A stretch of 64,000 bases of DNA, taken from NCBI RefSeq assembly GCF_008329605.1, contig NZ_NPKO01000005.1, positions 1 through 64,000 on the forward strand, written 5' to 3'. Made by a program: the position numbers and the translations under genes. This stretch comes from Mycolicibacterium sp. P9-64. GTDB taxonomy: Bacteria > Actinomycetota > Actinomycetes > Mycobacteriales > Mycobacteriaceae. Below are positions 29,051-37,327 of the stretch, piece by piece (position 1 is the first letter of the stretch; each line of letters opens with the position of its first letter). Below the pieces are notes generated by a model. The model was not told the DNA's origin and ran no database searches. It worked only from the letters and a program-made list of their open reading frames with translations.

Positions 29051-30559
29051 CTACCGCCGGACGGCAAAGACCGGGTCGTCGCATTCGGTGCCCTCTGCGG
29101 ACAGGATCCGCTTGAGCACCTTGAACGTCTCGGTTCGCGGGAGCGCGGCACCGATCCGGACGAACGACGGCCACTGCTTGGGGCCGAGGTCGGGCTGGTC
29201 GTCGAGGAAGGCCTCGAACTTCTCGATCTCGAATGCGGCACCCTCGCGGAGCACCATCGCCGCCATCACCCGGTCGCCGACGGCGGGATCGGGGATGGCG
29301 TAGACGGCGACCTCGACGACATCGGGGTAGCGCAAGAGGATTCGCTCGATCGGTGCGGTGCCGAGGTTCTCGCCGTCGACGCGCATCCAGTCGCCGAGCC
29401 TGCCTGCGAAATAGGCGTAACCGTTCTCGTCGCGGTAAGCGAGGTCACCGGTGTGGTAGACGCCGCCCACCATGCGCGTCGCCTCGGCCGCTTCGTCGCG
29501 GTAGTAACCTCGGAACCAGCCGCGCCCGGTGGGGTTGACCAACTCACCGATCTTCCCAGGCGGGCATGGTTCGCCGGTGTCGACGTCGACGATCGCGACT
29601 TCGTCGGTCAGCGGGCCCAACGATCCGTCAGGCGTGTCAGGGGTGCGGGCGATCGCCACTCCACCCTCGGTGGAGCCGAATCCGTCGACTACGAGCACGC
29701 CGAATCGTTCGGCGAATCGCGGCAGGTCCCGTGGCGCACCCTCGTTGCCGTACAGGAACTTCAGCGGATTGTCGGCGTCGTCGTCCCGCGGCGGCGTGGC
29801 CAGGATGTAGGACAGCGGCTTGCCGACGTAGTTGGCGTAGGTCGCGCGAAAGCGGCGCACGTCGGGCATGAACCCCGATGCGGAGAACTTGCGCCGCAAC
29901 GCAATCGAGGCACCCGCCGCGACCCCGACCGCCCAGCCGGCCATCACCGCGTTGGAGTGGAACAGTGGCATCGACAGGTACACGGTGTCGGCAGGCCCGA
30001 GACCGAAGCGGTCCGCCAGCATCCTTCCCGGGAACGCCACCTTGTCATGCGTGATGCGCACGGCCTTGGGCTCACCACTGGTGCCCGAGGTGAAGATCAG
30101 CATGAACAGATCGTCGGGGCGCGGTTCGGCGAACGTGACCGGTGCGCCGCGATGCGCCGCGAGTTCGGCTGCCCACTCCGGGGATTCGACGTCGATGAAG
30201 CCAACCCCTTCGGGGATGGTCGACGGGTTGTCGGTCAGCACCACCTGACAGTCGGCCCGCGCGACGTCTCGGGCAAGGGCCTCGCCGCGACGGATCGGGT
30301 TCAGGCCGACCGGGACCACCCCGGCCAGTGCGGCCGCCACCAGGACACTCGAGAAGAACGGCGTATTGCCGAGCAGGACACCGACGTGCGGTGGCAGGCC
30401 GGGATCCAGGCGCGCCGACAGCGCGGCGGCCAGTTCGGCCGCCGCCTGGATGTGGTCACGCCAGCTGACGAAGCCGGCCTCGTCGTGCACGCCGCGGTCG
30501 GTGACGGCGACGAGCGGTACCAGCAGATCGGCGACTGTTGGGTTCGGTGGAGTGGTCAC
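29051..30559 (-). CDS. fadD17: Acyl-CoA synthetase FadD17 (sterol side chain)
   Basis: A 502-residue ANL-family ligase, the same length as Rv3506. Start GTG 30559 (VTTPPNPTVADLLVPLVAV); the longer frame upstream is a shadow inside fadE27. The AMP-binding motif is LIFTSGTSGEPKAVRITH, the A5 region is DGFGSTEGGVA, the A7/A8 region is YHTGDLAYRDENGYAYFAGRLGDWMR, and the C-terminal lysine lies in PRTETFKVLKRIL. FadD17 activates sterol side-chain carboxylates with C5 or C3 chains (established in M. tuberculosis). It follows fadE27 by 16 bases. Confidence 0.93.
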   Translation of the reverse strand: MTTPPNPTVADLLVPLVAVTDRGVHDEAGFVSWRDHIQAAAELAAALSARLDPGLPPHVGVLLGNTPFFSSVLVAAALAGVVPVGLNPIRRGEALARDVARADCQVVLTDNPSTIPEGVGFIDVESPEWAAELAAHRGAPVTFAEPRPDDLFMLIFTSGTSGEPKAVRITHDKVAFPGRMLADRFGLGPADTVYLSMPLFHSNAVMAGWAVGVAAGASIALRRKFSASGFMPDVRRFRATYANYVGKPLSYILATPPRDDDADNPLKFLYGNEGAPRDLPRFAERFGVLVVDGFGSTEGGVAIARTPDTPDGSLGPLTDEVAIVDVDTGEPCPPGKIGELVNPTGRGWFRGYYRDEAAEATRMVGGVYHTGDLAYRDENGYAYFAGRLGDWMRVDGENLGTAPIERILLRYPDVVEVAVYAIPDPAVGDRVMAAMVLREGAAFEIEKFEAFLDDQPDLGPKQWPSFVRIGAALPRTETFKVLKRILSAEGTECDDPVFAVRR

Positions 30560-30575
30560 CTGGAACTGGTCGGGC

Positions 30576-31673
30576 TCAGGCGGGCGTCTCGGCCAGTTCA
30601 CGGCCGATGCGCAGCAGCTGCCCGGTCGCTGAACCCACCGCGAACTCGGTCTGCTTGGCGGCGAGGAAGTAGCGGTGCACCGGGTGGTCGGTGTCGATCC
30701 CGACGCCGCCGTGCACGTGCACCGTGGTGTGCGCAACCCGATGGCCTGCCTCCGCTGCCCAGAACGCCGCGGTGTTGACGTCGACCTCGGCTGGCAGATC
30801 CTCAGACAACCGCCACGCCGCCTGAGTCAGCGTCAGCCGCAGGCCCTTGATGTCGATGTACCCGTCGGCCAGTCGCGCCGACACCGCCTGGAAGCTGCCG
30901 ATCGGGCGGTCGAACTGTTCGCGCTCACGCGCGTACTGCGAGGTGAGCTCCAAGGCGCGCTCCAGCACTCCGAGCTGAAATGCGCTGCGGCCGAGGGTGC
31001 CGTGCGTGGTGAGCCAGTCGACGACGTCGCCGCCACCGACGACGCGGTCGGCACCGAGTTCGACGCGTGAGAGCTCGAGATGCGCGATGCTGCCGAGCCC
31101 CGTCGTCGACAATGATTCGACGGTCACGCCGTCGGTGCCGGCTTCGACGAGGAAGACCTTGGTGCCCGAATTCGTTTCGGCGGGGACGAGGAACGCGTCT
31201 GCCACCGGGCCGTAGCCGACCTGGGTGCGGGCACCGGTCAGCCGGTAGCCCGAGCCGTGCGCCTCAGCTTGCACGGGGCCTTCGCCCATGTCGCCGTCGA
31301 GCGCGACGGCCACGATCTTCTGCCCGTTGACCGCAGGCACTGCGAACTCCTGCTGCAAGGCCTCCGGTGCGAACCTGGCGAGGGCGCCTGCAGCCAGCAC
31401 CGCTGACTCGAGGTACGGCACCGCGGCCAACTGCCTGCCGAGTGCGACGAGCACCGCGGTCTGCTCGAGCACGCCGAACCCGCCGCCACCCAATGATTCC
31501 GGGGCAGCGGTCGACAGGATGTCGGCGTCGATGAGCTTGCTCCACAGGTCGCGGTCGAAGCGCTCGTCGAGTCCGTCGAGTTCACGCTGATGCTCGGGAG
31601 TGCACACCGATTCGGTGATGGTGCGGACGAGCCCGCCGAGGTCGTCGGAGGCTTCGGTTGTCTTGAAGTCCAT
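30576..31673 (-). CDS. fadE27: Acyl-CoA dehydrogenase subunit FadE27 (ChsE5)
   Basis: A 365-residue acyl-CoA dehydrogenase-fold protein starting MDFKTTEASDDLGGLVRT. It is the partner of FadE26 in the alpha2-beta2 heterotetramer ChsE4-ChsE5, which dehydrogenates the C26 thioester of 3-oxo-cholest-4-en-26-oyl-CoA (established). In such pairs only one subunit keeps the catalytic Glu; here the segment THGTLGRSAFQLGVLERAL lacks it, as expected for the non-catalytic beta subunit. FAD-contact regions include GSFQAVSARLADGYIDIKGL and VHVHGGVGIDTDHPVHRY. Nine bases from fadE26. Confidence 0.92.
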   Translation of the reverse strand: MDFKTTEASDDLGGLVRTITESVCTPEHQRELDGLDERFDRDLWSKLIDADILSTAAPESLGGGGFGVLEQTAVLVALGRQLAAVPYLESAVLAAGALARFAPEALQQEFAVPAVNGQKIVAVALDGDMGEGPVQAEAHGSGYRLTGARTQVGYGPVADAFLVPAETNSGTKVFLVEAGTDGVTVESLSTTGLGSIAHLELSRVELGADRVVGGGDVVDWLTTHGTLGRSAFQLGVLERALELTSQYAREREQFDRPIGSFQAVSARLADGYIDIKGLRLTLTQAAWRLSEDLPAEVDVNTAAFWAAEAGHRVAHTTVHVHGGVGIDTDHPVHRYFLAAKQTEFAVGSATGQLLRIGRELAETPA

Positions 31674-31682
31674 TCTCAGTCC

Positions 31683-32864
31683 TTAACGATTCACTCGGGG
31701 CAGGCCGAGCGCGACCATGCCGATGATGTCGCGCTGAATCTCGTTGGTGCCTCCGCCGAAGGTCAGGATCAGGCACGACCGGTGCATGCGCTCGATCCGG
31801 CCCCGCAGCAGTGCCCCTGGGGAATCGGTGCGCAGCGTCGCCGACGTGCCGAGCACCTCCATCAGCAAGCGGTAGGCCTCGGTGGCCAGCTCCGTGCCGT
31901 ACACCTTCGCCGCCGATGCGTCGGCGGGCGACGGCGCCTCGTCCGTCGACGAGGCCAGCTCCCAGTTGATCAGCTTGAGCACCTCGGCCTTGGCGTGCAC
32001 CCTGGCCAGGTTGAGCTGCACCCACTCGGCGTCGATCAGCCGCTTGCCGTGCACGTCCTTGGTGTTCTGCGCCCACTCGCGAACACCGTTGAGCGCAACG
32101 TAGATCGGCTGTGCGGAGACCAGCGCGACGCGCTCGTGGTTGAGCTGGTTGGTGACCAGCTTCCAGCCGCCGTTCTCCTCACCGACGATGCTGGACGTCG
32201 GAACGCGCACGTCCTGGTAGTACGTGGCGCTGGTATCGATGCCCGACATGGTGTGCACGGGCGTCCAGGAGAAGCCCTCCGCGGTGGTCGGCACCAGCAG
32301 CATCGAGATGCCGCGGTGCTTCTTGGCCTCGGGGTTGGTCCTGACCGCGAGCCACACGTAGTCGGCGTACGCGATCAGGCTGGTCCACATCTTCTGGCCG
32401 TTGATGACGTAGTCGTCGCCGTCGCGCACGGCGGTGGTGCGCAGGGCGGCCAGGTCGGTGCCCGCGCCAGGTTCGGAGTAGCCGATCGCGAAGTGCAGTT
32501 CACCCGCGGCGATCTTGGGGAGGAAGAACTTCTTCTGCTCATCCGAGCCGAAGTGCATGATCGTCGGCGCGACGCTGTTGATGGTCAGGAACGGCACCGG
32601 GACGTTCGCGATCGAGGCCTCGTCGTTGAAGATCAGGCCGTCCATGGGCGGGCGGGCCTGGCCGCCGAACTCCGTGGGCCAGCTCAACGTGAGCCAGCCG
32701 TCCTTGCCCATCTGGGCGACCGTCTCCCGGTAGACGTTTCCGCGCCCCATCTCGCCGTCATTCGAGGCCAACGCCTCGGCGCGCTCGGGGGTCATCAGCT
32801 TGGTGAAGTATGCGCGCAACTCGCGCCGCAACTCCTCCTGCTCGGGGCTGTAGCCGATCCGCAT
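31683..32864 (-). CDS. fadE26: Acyl-CoA dehydrogenase subunit FadE26 (ChsE4)
   Basis: A 393-residue acyl-CoA dehydrogenase, catalytic alpha subunit of ChsE4-ChsE5. FAD/substrate blocks: WPTEFGGQARPPM, AIGYSEPGAGTDLAAL, INGQKMWTS. The catalytic base Glu244 is in QLNHERVAL, equal in context to Glu247 of the M. tuberculosis protein. C-terminal ILTFGGGTNEIQRDIIGMVALGLPR carries the usual GGxxxEIQR motif. It starts at 32864, 57 bases from a KstR box shared with the fdxD side, and heads the operon fadE26-fadE27-fadD17-araC. Confidence 0.94.
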   Translation of the reverse strand: MRIGYSPEQEELRRELRAYFTKLMTPERAEALASNDGEMGRGNVYRETVAQMGKDGWLTLSWPTEFGGQARPPMDGLIFNDEASIANVPVPFLTINSVAPTIMHFGSDEQKKFFLPKIAAGELHFAIGYSEPGAGTDLAALRTTAVRDGDDYVINGQKMWTSLIAYADYVWLAVRTNPEAKKHRGISMLLVPTTAEGFSWTPVHTMSGIDTSATYYQDVRVPTSSIVGEENGGWKLVTNQLNHERVALVSAQPIYVALNGVREWAQNTKDVHGKRLIDAEWVQLNLARVHAKAEVLKLINWELASSTDEAPSPADASAAKVYGTELATEAYRLLMEVLGTSATLRTDSPGALLRGRIERMHRSCLILTFGGGTNEIQRDIIGMVALGLPRVNR

Positions 32865-32921
32865 CGCTCGTTCCCATCTGTTCCGTCACCGTTGCCGCAG
32901 GTACCCGTCGACATCCCCGGT

Positions 32922-32935
32922 TGTAACACGTTCTA
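32922..32935. promoter_or_regulatory. KstR operator between fadE26 and fdxD
   Basis: TGTAACACGTTCTA matches TNNAACNNGTTNNA exactly and is identical in the core to the fadD19 box. It lies in the 185-base divergent region; TAGTCT at 32934-32939 could be a plus-strand -10. The rest of the spacer to fdxD holds no gene. Confidence 0.9.
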
Positions 32936-33049
32936 GTCTGGGAATCCAGCCAGTGCTTACATGGCATTGGTCCGAGCCGTCGTATTCTGACGACCTACCG
33001 GGGGCGGGCCATCCGCGCACGGGGTCGATGAGCCGGGAGGAGCATGGTC

Positions 33050-33241
33050 ATGCGAGTCGAAGTTGATCGCGATCGCTGTGAAGGTAACGCGGTGTGCGTG
33101 GGTATCGCCCCAGATCTGTTCGATCTCGACGACGAGGACTACGCCGTCGTGAAGGCCGATCCCGTGCCCTCCGACGAGGAGGAGTTGGCGGTTCAGTCCA
33201 TCGCCGAATGCCCAAGAGCCGCCCTGATCCGGAAAGACTAG
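33050..33241 (+). CDS. fdxD: 3Fe-4S ferredoxin FdxD
   Basis: A 63-residue ferredoxin starting MRVEVDRDRCEGNAVCVGIAP. Cluster ligands are the first Cys (DRC), the CVG cysteine and the Cys in IAECPRAAL, with the second ligand of the canonical motif lacking, typical of mycobacterial [3Fe-4S] ferredoxins that serve P450s. The ATG at 33050 has GGGAGG (33035-33040) at 9 bases and gives the 63-residue length of Rv3503c; an ATG at 33044 is only 3 bases from it. The gene is next to hsd4A and could supply electrons to CYP142, CYP125 or KshA; partner unproved. Confidence 0.9.
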   Translation: MRVEVDRDRCEGNAVCVGIAPDLFDLDDEDYAVVKADPVPSDEEELAVQSIAECPRAALIRKD

Positions 33242-33254
33242 AGGTATTCATAAA

Positions 33255-34175
33255 GTGACGACCGATTCTCATACGACCGACCTGTCCGGCCTGGTCGCGG
33301 TGGTGACGGGCGCTGCCGCAGGCTTGGGCCGCGCCGAGGCCATCGGATTGGCCCGTGCTGGAGCGACGGTGGTCGTCAACGACATCGCCGCCGCCCTCGA
33401 CCAGTCCGACGTCCTCGACGAGGTCGCTGCCGCGGGTTCCAAGGGGGTCGCCGTCGCGGGTGACATCAGCGCGCGCAGCACGGCCGACGAACTGGTCGCC
33501 ACCGCGGACGGGCTCGGCGGGCTGAGCATCGTCGTCAACAACGCGGGGATCACCCGCGACCGCATGTTGTTCAACATGACCGACGAGGACTGGGACGCCG
33601 TCATCGCGGTGCATCTGCGGGGGCACTTCCTGCTCACGCGCAATGCCGCGACCTACTGGCGGAACAAGGCAAAGGAGAACGGCGGCACGGTCTATGGCCG
33701 GCTCGTCAACACGTCGTCGGAGGCCGGCCTTGCGGGTCCGGCCGGTCAGGCCAACTACGGGGCCGCCAAGGCGGGGATCACCGCGCTGACGCTGACGGCT
33801 GCCCGCGCCCTTGGCCGCTACGGCGTCCGGGCCAACGCCATTGCGCCGCGGGCCAGGACGGCAATGACCGCCGACGTCTTCGGCGATGCTCCCGAACTCG
33901 ACGAGGGGCAGGTCGACGCCCTGTCTCCCGAGCACGTGGTGAACCTGGTCCGGTTCTTGTCGTCACCTGCTGCTGAAGACGTCAACGGCCAGCTGTTCAT
34001 CGTCTATGGTCCGACAGTGACGCTGGTTGCGGCGCCAACGGCGGAGAAGCAATTCACCGCAGACTCCGATGCGTGGTCCGCAGCCGACCTCGACGCAACG
34101 TTGCGTGAATACTTTGCTGGACGTGATCCAGAGCGTGGATTCTCGGCCGCTGAGTTGATGCAGTCGCGAGACTGA
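33255..34175 (+). CDS. hsd4A: 17-beta-hydroxysteroid dehydrogenase-like SDR (Hsd4A)
   Basis: A 306-residue short-chain dehydrogenase starting at GTG (VTTDSHTTDLSGLVAV). NAD(P) site TGAAAGLGRAEA, NNAG at about residue 95, catalytic Ser in NTSSEAGLAG and YxxxK in QANYGAAKAG; a 60-residue C-terminal extension (VTLVAAPTAEKQF to ELMQSRD) resembles the multifunctional-enzyme-2 SDR domain of peroxisomes. Synteny with Rv3502c (hsd4A) in front of yrbE4A supports a steroid substrate; its biological role is the side-chain beta-oxidation or 17-hydroxy/keto conversion. It follows fdxD by 13 bases, and thus the KstR box at 32922 probably drives both. Confidence 0.88.
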   Translation: MTTDSHTTDLSGLVAVVTGAAAGLGRAEAIGLARAGATVVVNDIAAALDQSDVLDEVAAAGSKGVAVAGDISARSTADELVATADGLGGLSIVVNNAGITRDRMLFNMTDEDWDAVIAVHLRGHFLLTRNAATYWRNKAKENGGTVYGRLVNTSSEAGLAGPAGQANYGAAKAGITALTLTAARALGRYGVRANAIAPRARTAMTADVFGDAPELDEGQVDALSPEHVVNLVRFLSSPAAEDVNGQLFIVYGPTVTLVAAPTAEKQFTADSDAWSAADLDATLREYFAGRDPERGFSAAELMQSRD

Positions 34176-34204
34176 CGGTCTCGAAAGAACGCTCGTCATA
34201 GAGG

Positions 34205-34218
34205 TAGAACACGTTCCA
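34205..34218. promoter_or_regulatory. KstR operator 1 upstream of mce4
   Basis: TAGAACACGTTCCA matches the consensus at all fixed positions. It lies 30 bases after the hsd4A stop and 89 bases before the second box at 34294. Two boxes for one operon could allow cooperative or looped repression. Confidence 0.88.
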
Positions 34219-34285
34219 GGATGACCTGTGTCACATATGCTCTGACCTGCGTAAATGGACTTATGTTGATGGATTTCGCAGTTCT

Positions 34286-34315
34286 TTGACACTGCGAACG
34301 TGTTCTAGTTAATAT
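34286..34315 (+). promoter_or_regulatory. mce4 promoter with KstR operator 2 in the spacer
   Basis: TTGACA (34286-34291) and TAATAT (34310-34315) form a near-consensus sigma-A promoter with 18 bases between. The box GCGAACGTGTTCTA (34294-34307, one mismatch to TNNAACNNGTTNNA at the first base) fills the spacer, so bound KstR would block polymerase directly. The start of transcription would be near 34322, giving a leader of about 110 bases before yrbE4A. Confidence 0.85.
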
Positions 34316-34432
34316 GAGCCGGCTCACTAAGAGCGCCGCGTCATGGTCGAGTGGAATTGCCGGTGGGACCGCTAGTTCTGGGTTCTTCGCCAATAACCCA
34401 CTTAGCCCCCCGTGCCGAGAACGGAGCCGAGG

Positions 34433-35197
34433 TTGATCGAACAGCTTGCGGCTCCGGCCCGGGCCGTGGGCGGGTTCTTCGAGATGTCCCTGGACACCTT
34501 TGTCAAGACGTTTCGGCGGCCCTTTCAGTTCCGAGAGTTCCTCGACCAGACGTGGATGATCGCGCGCGTTGCGCTGGTGCCGACGCTGCTCGTCGCCATC
34601 CCGTTCACCGTTCTGGTGGCGTTCACGCTCAACATCCTGCTTCGCGAGATCGGTGCGGCCGATCTGTCCGGCGCAGGTACCGCCTTCGGCACCGTCACCC
34701 AGCTCGGCCCCATCGTCACGGTGTTGGTGGTCGCGGGTGCCGGTGCCACCGCCATCTGCGCCGACCTGGGCGCGCGCACCATCCGCGAAGAGATCGACGC
34801 CATGCGCGTGCTCGGCATCGACCCCATCCAACGGCTGGTCGTGCCCCGCGTCCTGGCCTCGACGTTCGTGGCGCTTCTACTCAACGGCCTGGTCTGCGCG
34901 ATCGGCCTGGCCGGCGGCTATGTCTTCTCCGTGTTCCTGCAGGGCGTCAACCCAGGGGCGTTCATCAACGGCCTCACGATCCTGACTGGCCTCGGCGAGC
35001 TGATGCTCGCCTTCATCAAGGCCATGTTGTTCGGCGTGGTCGCAGGCCTCGTCGGCTGCTACCGCGGCCTGACCGTGAAGGGTGGCCCCAAGGGCGTCGG
35101 CGTCGCGGTCAACGAGACCGTGGTCTACGCGTTCATCTGCCTGTTCGTGATCAACGTGCTCACGACGGCCATCGGGGTTCGGGTGCTGGCCCGATGA
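34433..35197 (+). CDS. yrbE4A: Mce4 permease YrbE4A
   Basis: A 254-residue MlaE-type permease, identical in length to Rv3501c. Starts at TTG 34433 (LIEQLAAPARAVGGFFEM) after GGAG at 34423-34426; a GTG at 34412 would add seven residues not seen in the family. About five to six hydrophobic segments are visible (e.g. 45-72, 90-112, 140-175, 190-220, 235-252). The conserved EIDAMRVLGIDPIQRLVVPR loop is the ATPase-contact region. With YrbE4B and an MceG ATPase elsewhere it forms the membrane core of the cholesterol importer (established). First gene of the operon. Confidence 0.94.
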   Translation: MIEQLAAPARAVGGFFEMSLDTFVKTFRRPFQFREFLDQTWMIARVALVPTLLVAIPFTVLVAFTLNILLREIGAADLSGAGTAFGTVTQLGPIVTVLVVAGAGATAICADLGARTIREEIDAMRVLGIDPIQRLVVPRVLASTFVALLLNGLVCAIGLAGGYVFSVFLQGVNPGAFINGLTILTGLGELMLAFIKAMLFGVVAGLVGCYRGLTVKGGPKGVGVAVNETVVYAFICLFVINVLTTAIGVRVLAR

Positions 35198-35225
35198 GCA
35201 CCCGACGGCGAGCGGGAGGCGAGGC

Positions 35226-36068
35226 ATGAGCTACGACGCGACACTGCGCTTCCGCCGCCTGTTCCGCGGTGTGCCAAGGGCCATCGACACCATCGGCGAG
35301 CAGGCTCTGTTCTACGGCGAATCGGTCCGCTACATCCCCAATGCGCTGACCCGCTACCGCAAGGAGACCGTTCGTCTCATCGCCGAGATGACCATGGGCA
35401 CCGGCGCCCTGGTGATGATCGGCGGCACCGTCGGCGTCGCGGCGTTCATGACGCTGGCGTCCGGCGGCGTCATTGCGGTGCAGGGTTATTCGTCGCTCGG
35501 CAACATCGGCATCGAGGCACTGACCGGCTTCCTCTCGGCGTTCCTCAACGTTCGCATCGTCGCCCCGGTGATCGCGGGCATCGCGCTGGCAGCCACCATC
35601 GGCGCAGGCACCACGGCACAGCTGGGCGCAATGCGCGTCGCCGAGGAGATCGACGCCGTCGAGGCGATGGCCGTGCACTCGGTGTCCTATCTCGTGTCGA
35701 CGCGCATCATCTCGGGCCTCATCGCGATCATCCCGCTGTACTCCCTATCGGTGCTTGCGGCGTTCTTCGCGGCACGGTTCACCACCGTCTTCATCAACGG
35801 GCAGTCGGCGGGCCTCTACGACCACTACTTCAACACGTTCCTGGTGCCGACGGATCTGCTGTGGTCGTTCCTGCAGGCCATCGTCATGTCGGTGGCCGTG
35901 ATGCTGGTGCATACCTACTACGGCTACAACGCATCCGGTGGTCCGGTCGGCGTCGGCATCGCAGTCGGCCAGGCCGTGCGCACCTCACTCATCGTCGTCG
36001 TCACCATCACCCTGTTCATCTCGCTCGCCGTCTACGGAGCGTCCGGCAACTTCAACCTCTCCGGTTAG
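35226..36068 (+). CDS. yrbE4B: Mce4 permease YrbE4B
   Basis: A 280-residue MlaE-family permease, the second subunit of the Mce4 transporter. It starts MSYDATLRFRRLFRGVPRAI, 28 bases after yrbE4A. The core loop MRVAEEIDAVEAMAVHSVSYLV is the coupling-helix equivalent of the EIDAM loop in YrbE4A. Hydrophobic helices occur around residues 55-80, 100-130, 155-185, 205-230 and 250-270. Together with YrbE4A it gives the heterodimeric permease. The region between it and mce4A is 16 bases, with good coupling. Confidence 0.95.
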   Translation: MSYDATLRFRRLFRGVPRAIDTIGEQALFYGESVRYIPNALTRYRKETVRLIAEMTMGTGALVMIGGTVGVAAFMTLASGGVIAVQGYSSLGNIGIEALTGFLSAFLNVRIVAPVIAGIALAATIGAGTTAQLGAMRVAEEIDAVEAMAVHSVSYLVSTRIISGLIAIIPLYSLSVLAAFFAARFTTVFINGQSAGLYDHYFNTFLVPTDLLWSFLQAIVMSVAVMLVHTYYGYNASGGPVGVGIAVGQAVRTSLIVVVTITLFISLAVYGASGNFNLSG

Positions 36069-36084
36069 GGCAGGGAACGGGAAA

Positions 36085-37296
36085 ATGGCAGTCGGCGCAG
36101 GAAACGGGGCCAAACGCAGCCACGTAAGGATCGCTGCAGCGATCCTCGCTGCCCTCATGGTCGCTGCCACCGTCTTCACCTACCTCTCCTACACCGCCGC
36201 GTTCACCTCGGTGGACACCGTGACGGTGACCTCACCGCGGGCAGGCTTGGTGATGGACACCGACGCCAAGGTGAAGTACCGCGGCATCCAGATCGGCCGC
36301 GTGAAGGGCATCGAGTACGCGGGCAACGAGGCCAGGCTGACGCTGGCGATCGACAGCAACCAGCTGCCCTACGTACCGTCCAACGCGAAGGTTCGGATAG
36401 GCGGCACCACGGTGTTCGGCGCCAAGGGCGTTGAGTTCCTACCGCCCGACTCGCCTTCGAGCAGCTCGCTGCGGCCCGGCGCGCAGGTGCAGGCCGGAGA
36501 CGTGCAGCTCGAGGTCAACACGCTGTTCCAGACACTGTCCGACGTGCTGCAGAAGATCGATCCCGTCAATCTCAACGGCACGATCTCCGCGCTCGGCGAG
36601 GGCCTGCGCGGCAACGGCGACGACGCCGGTGCTTCCCTTGCGGGCCTGAATTACTATCTGCAGCAGCTCAATCCGAAGCTGCCGACACTGCAGCAGGACT
36701 TCCAGAAGACCGCGCAGGTGGCCAACATCTACGCCGACGCGGCACCCGACCTGGCCACGATCTTCGACAATGCGCCAGCGATCAGCAAGACGCTGATCGA
36801 CGAGCAGGACAACCTGAACGCCGCGTTGCTGGCCGCAACGGGTCTGGCCAACAACGGCACCGCCACTCTCAAGCCCGGCGCCGAGGACTTCATCGCGGCC
36901 ATCCAGCGGCTGCGCGCACCGTTGAAGGTGGTCGGCGATTACTCCCCGGAGATCGGTTGCATCCTCGAGGGCGGCGCGATAGCCGCCGACCGCTTCGGGC
37001 CGGTCATCGGTGGCATCAAGCCAGGCCTGTTCGTCGCATCGAACTTCCTGCCTGGCGCACCGGCGTACACCTACCCCGAGAGCCTGCCGATCGTGAACGC
37101 CTCCGGCGGTCCCAACTGCCGCGGGTTGCCGAACATGCCGAGCAAGCAGTACGGCGGATCGTGGTTCCACTCGCCGTTCCTGGTCACCGACAATGCCTAC
37201 GTTCCGTTCCAGCCCAACACCGAGTTGCAGTTCGACGCGCCGTCGACCCTGCAGTTCCTGTTCAACGGGGCCTACGCCGAACGGGATGACTTCTGA
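36085..37296 (+). CDS. mce4A: Mce-family protein Mce4A
   Basis: A 403-residue protein, about the length of Rv3499c. N-terminal anchor helix at residues 14-37 (IAAAILAALMVAATVFTYLSY) and an MlaD/MCE domain (about 45-130) with GLVMDTDAKVKYRGIQIGRVKGI, followed by a long alpha-helical and then a C-terminal region ending LFNGAYAERDDF. It is one of six Mce4 subunits that form a tunnel across the periplasm for sterol transport (established for Mce1-type complexes). The ATG 36085 is chosen over an earlier in-frame start inside yrbE4B. Its TGA overlaps the repeat at 37295. Confidence 0.95.
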   Translation: MAVGAGNGAKRSHVRIAAAILAALMVAATVFTYLSYTAAFTSVDTVTVTSPRAGLVMDTDAKVKYRGIQIGRVKGIEYAGNEARLTLAIDSNQLPYVPSNAKVRIGGTTVFGAKGVEFLPPDSPSSSSLRPGAQVQAGDVQLEVNTLFQTLSDVLQKIDPVNLNGTISALGEGLRGNGDDAGASLAGLNYYLQQLNPKLPTLQQDFQKTAQVANIYADAAPDLATIFDNAPAISKTLIDEQDNLNAALLAATGLANNGTATLKPGAEDFIAAIQRLRAPLKVVGDYSPEIGCILEGGAIAADRFGPVIGGIKPGLFVASNFLPGAPAYTYPESLPIVNASGGPNCRGLPNMPSKQYGGSWFHSPFLVTDNAYVPFQPNTELQFDAPSTLQFLFNGAYAERDDF

Positions 37297-37320
37297 TGAG
37301 CGCTTGCGCGAAGAACATGG
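37295..37320 (+). repeat. MIRU-like repeat at the mce4A/mce4B junction
   Basis: This 26-base stretch is closely similar to the 31-base unit repeated at 62332-62424, with the same start GATGAGCGCT and nearly the same GCGCGAAGA core. It includes TGATG and a short open frame (MSACAKNMVP), a form typical of mycobacterial interspersed repeats placed between co-transcribed genes. Confidence 0.75.
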
Positions 37321-37327
37321 TGCCCTG

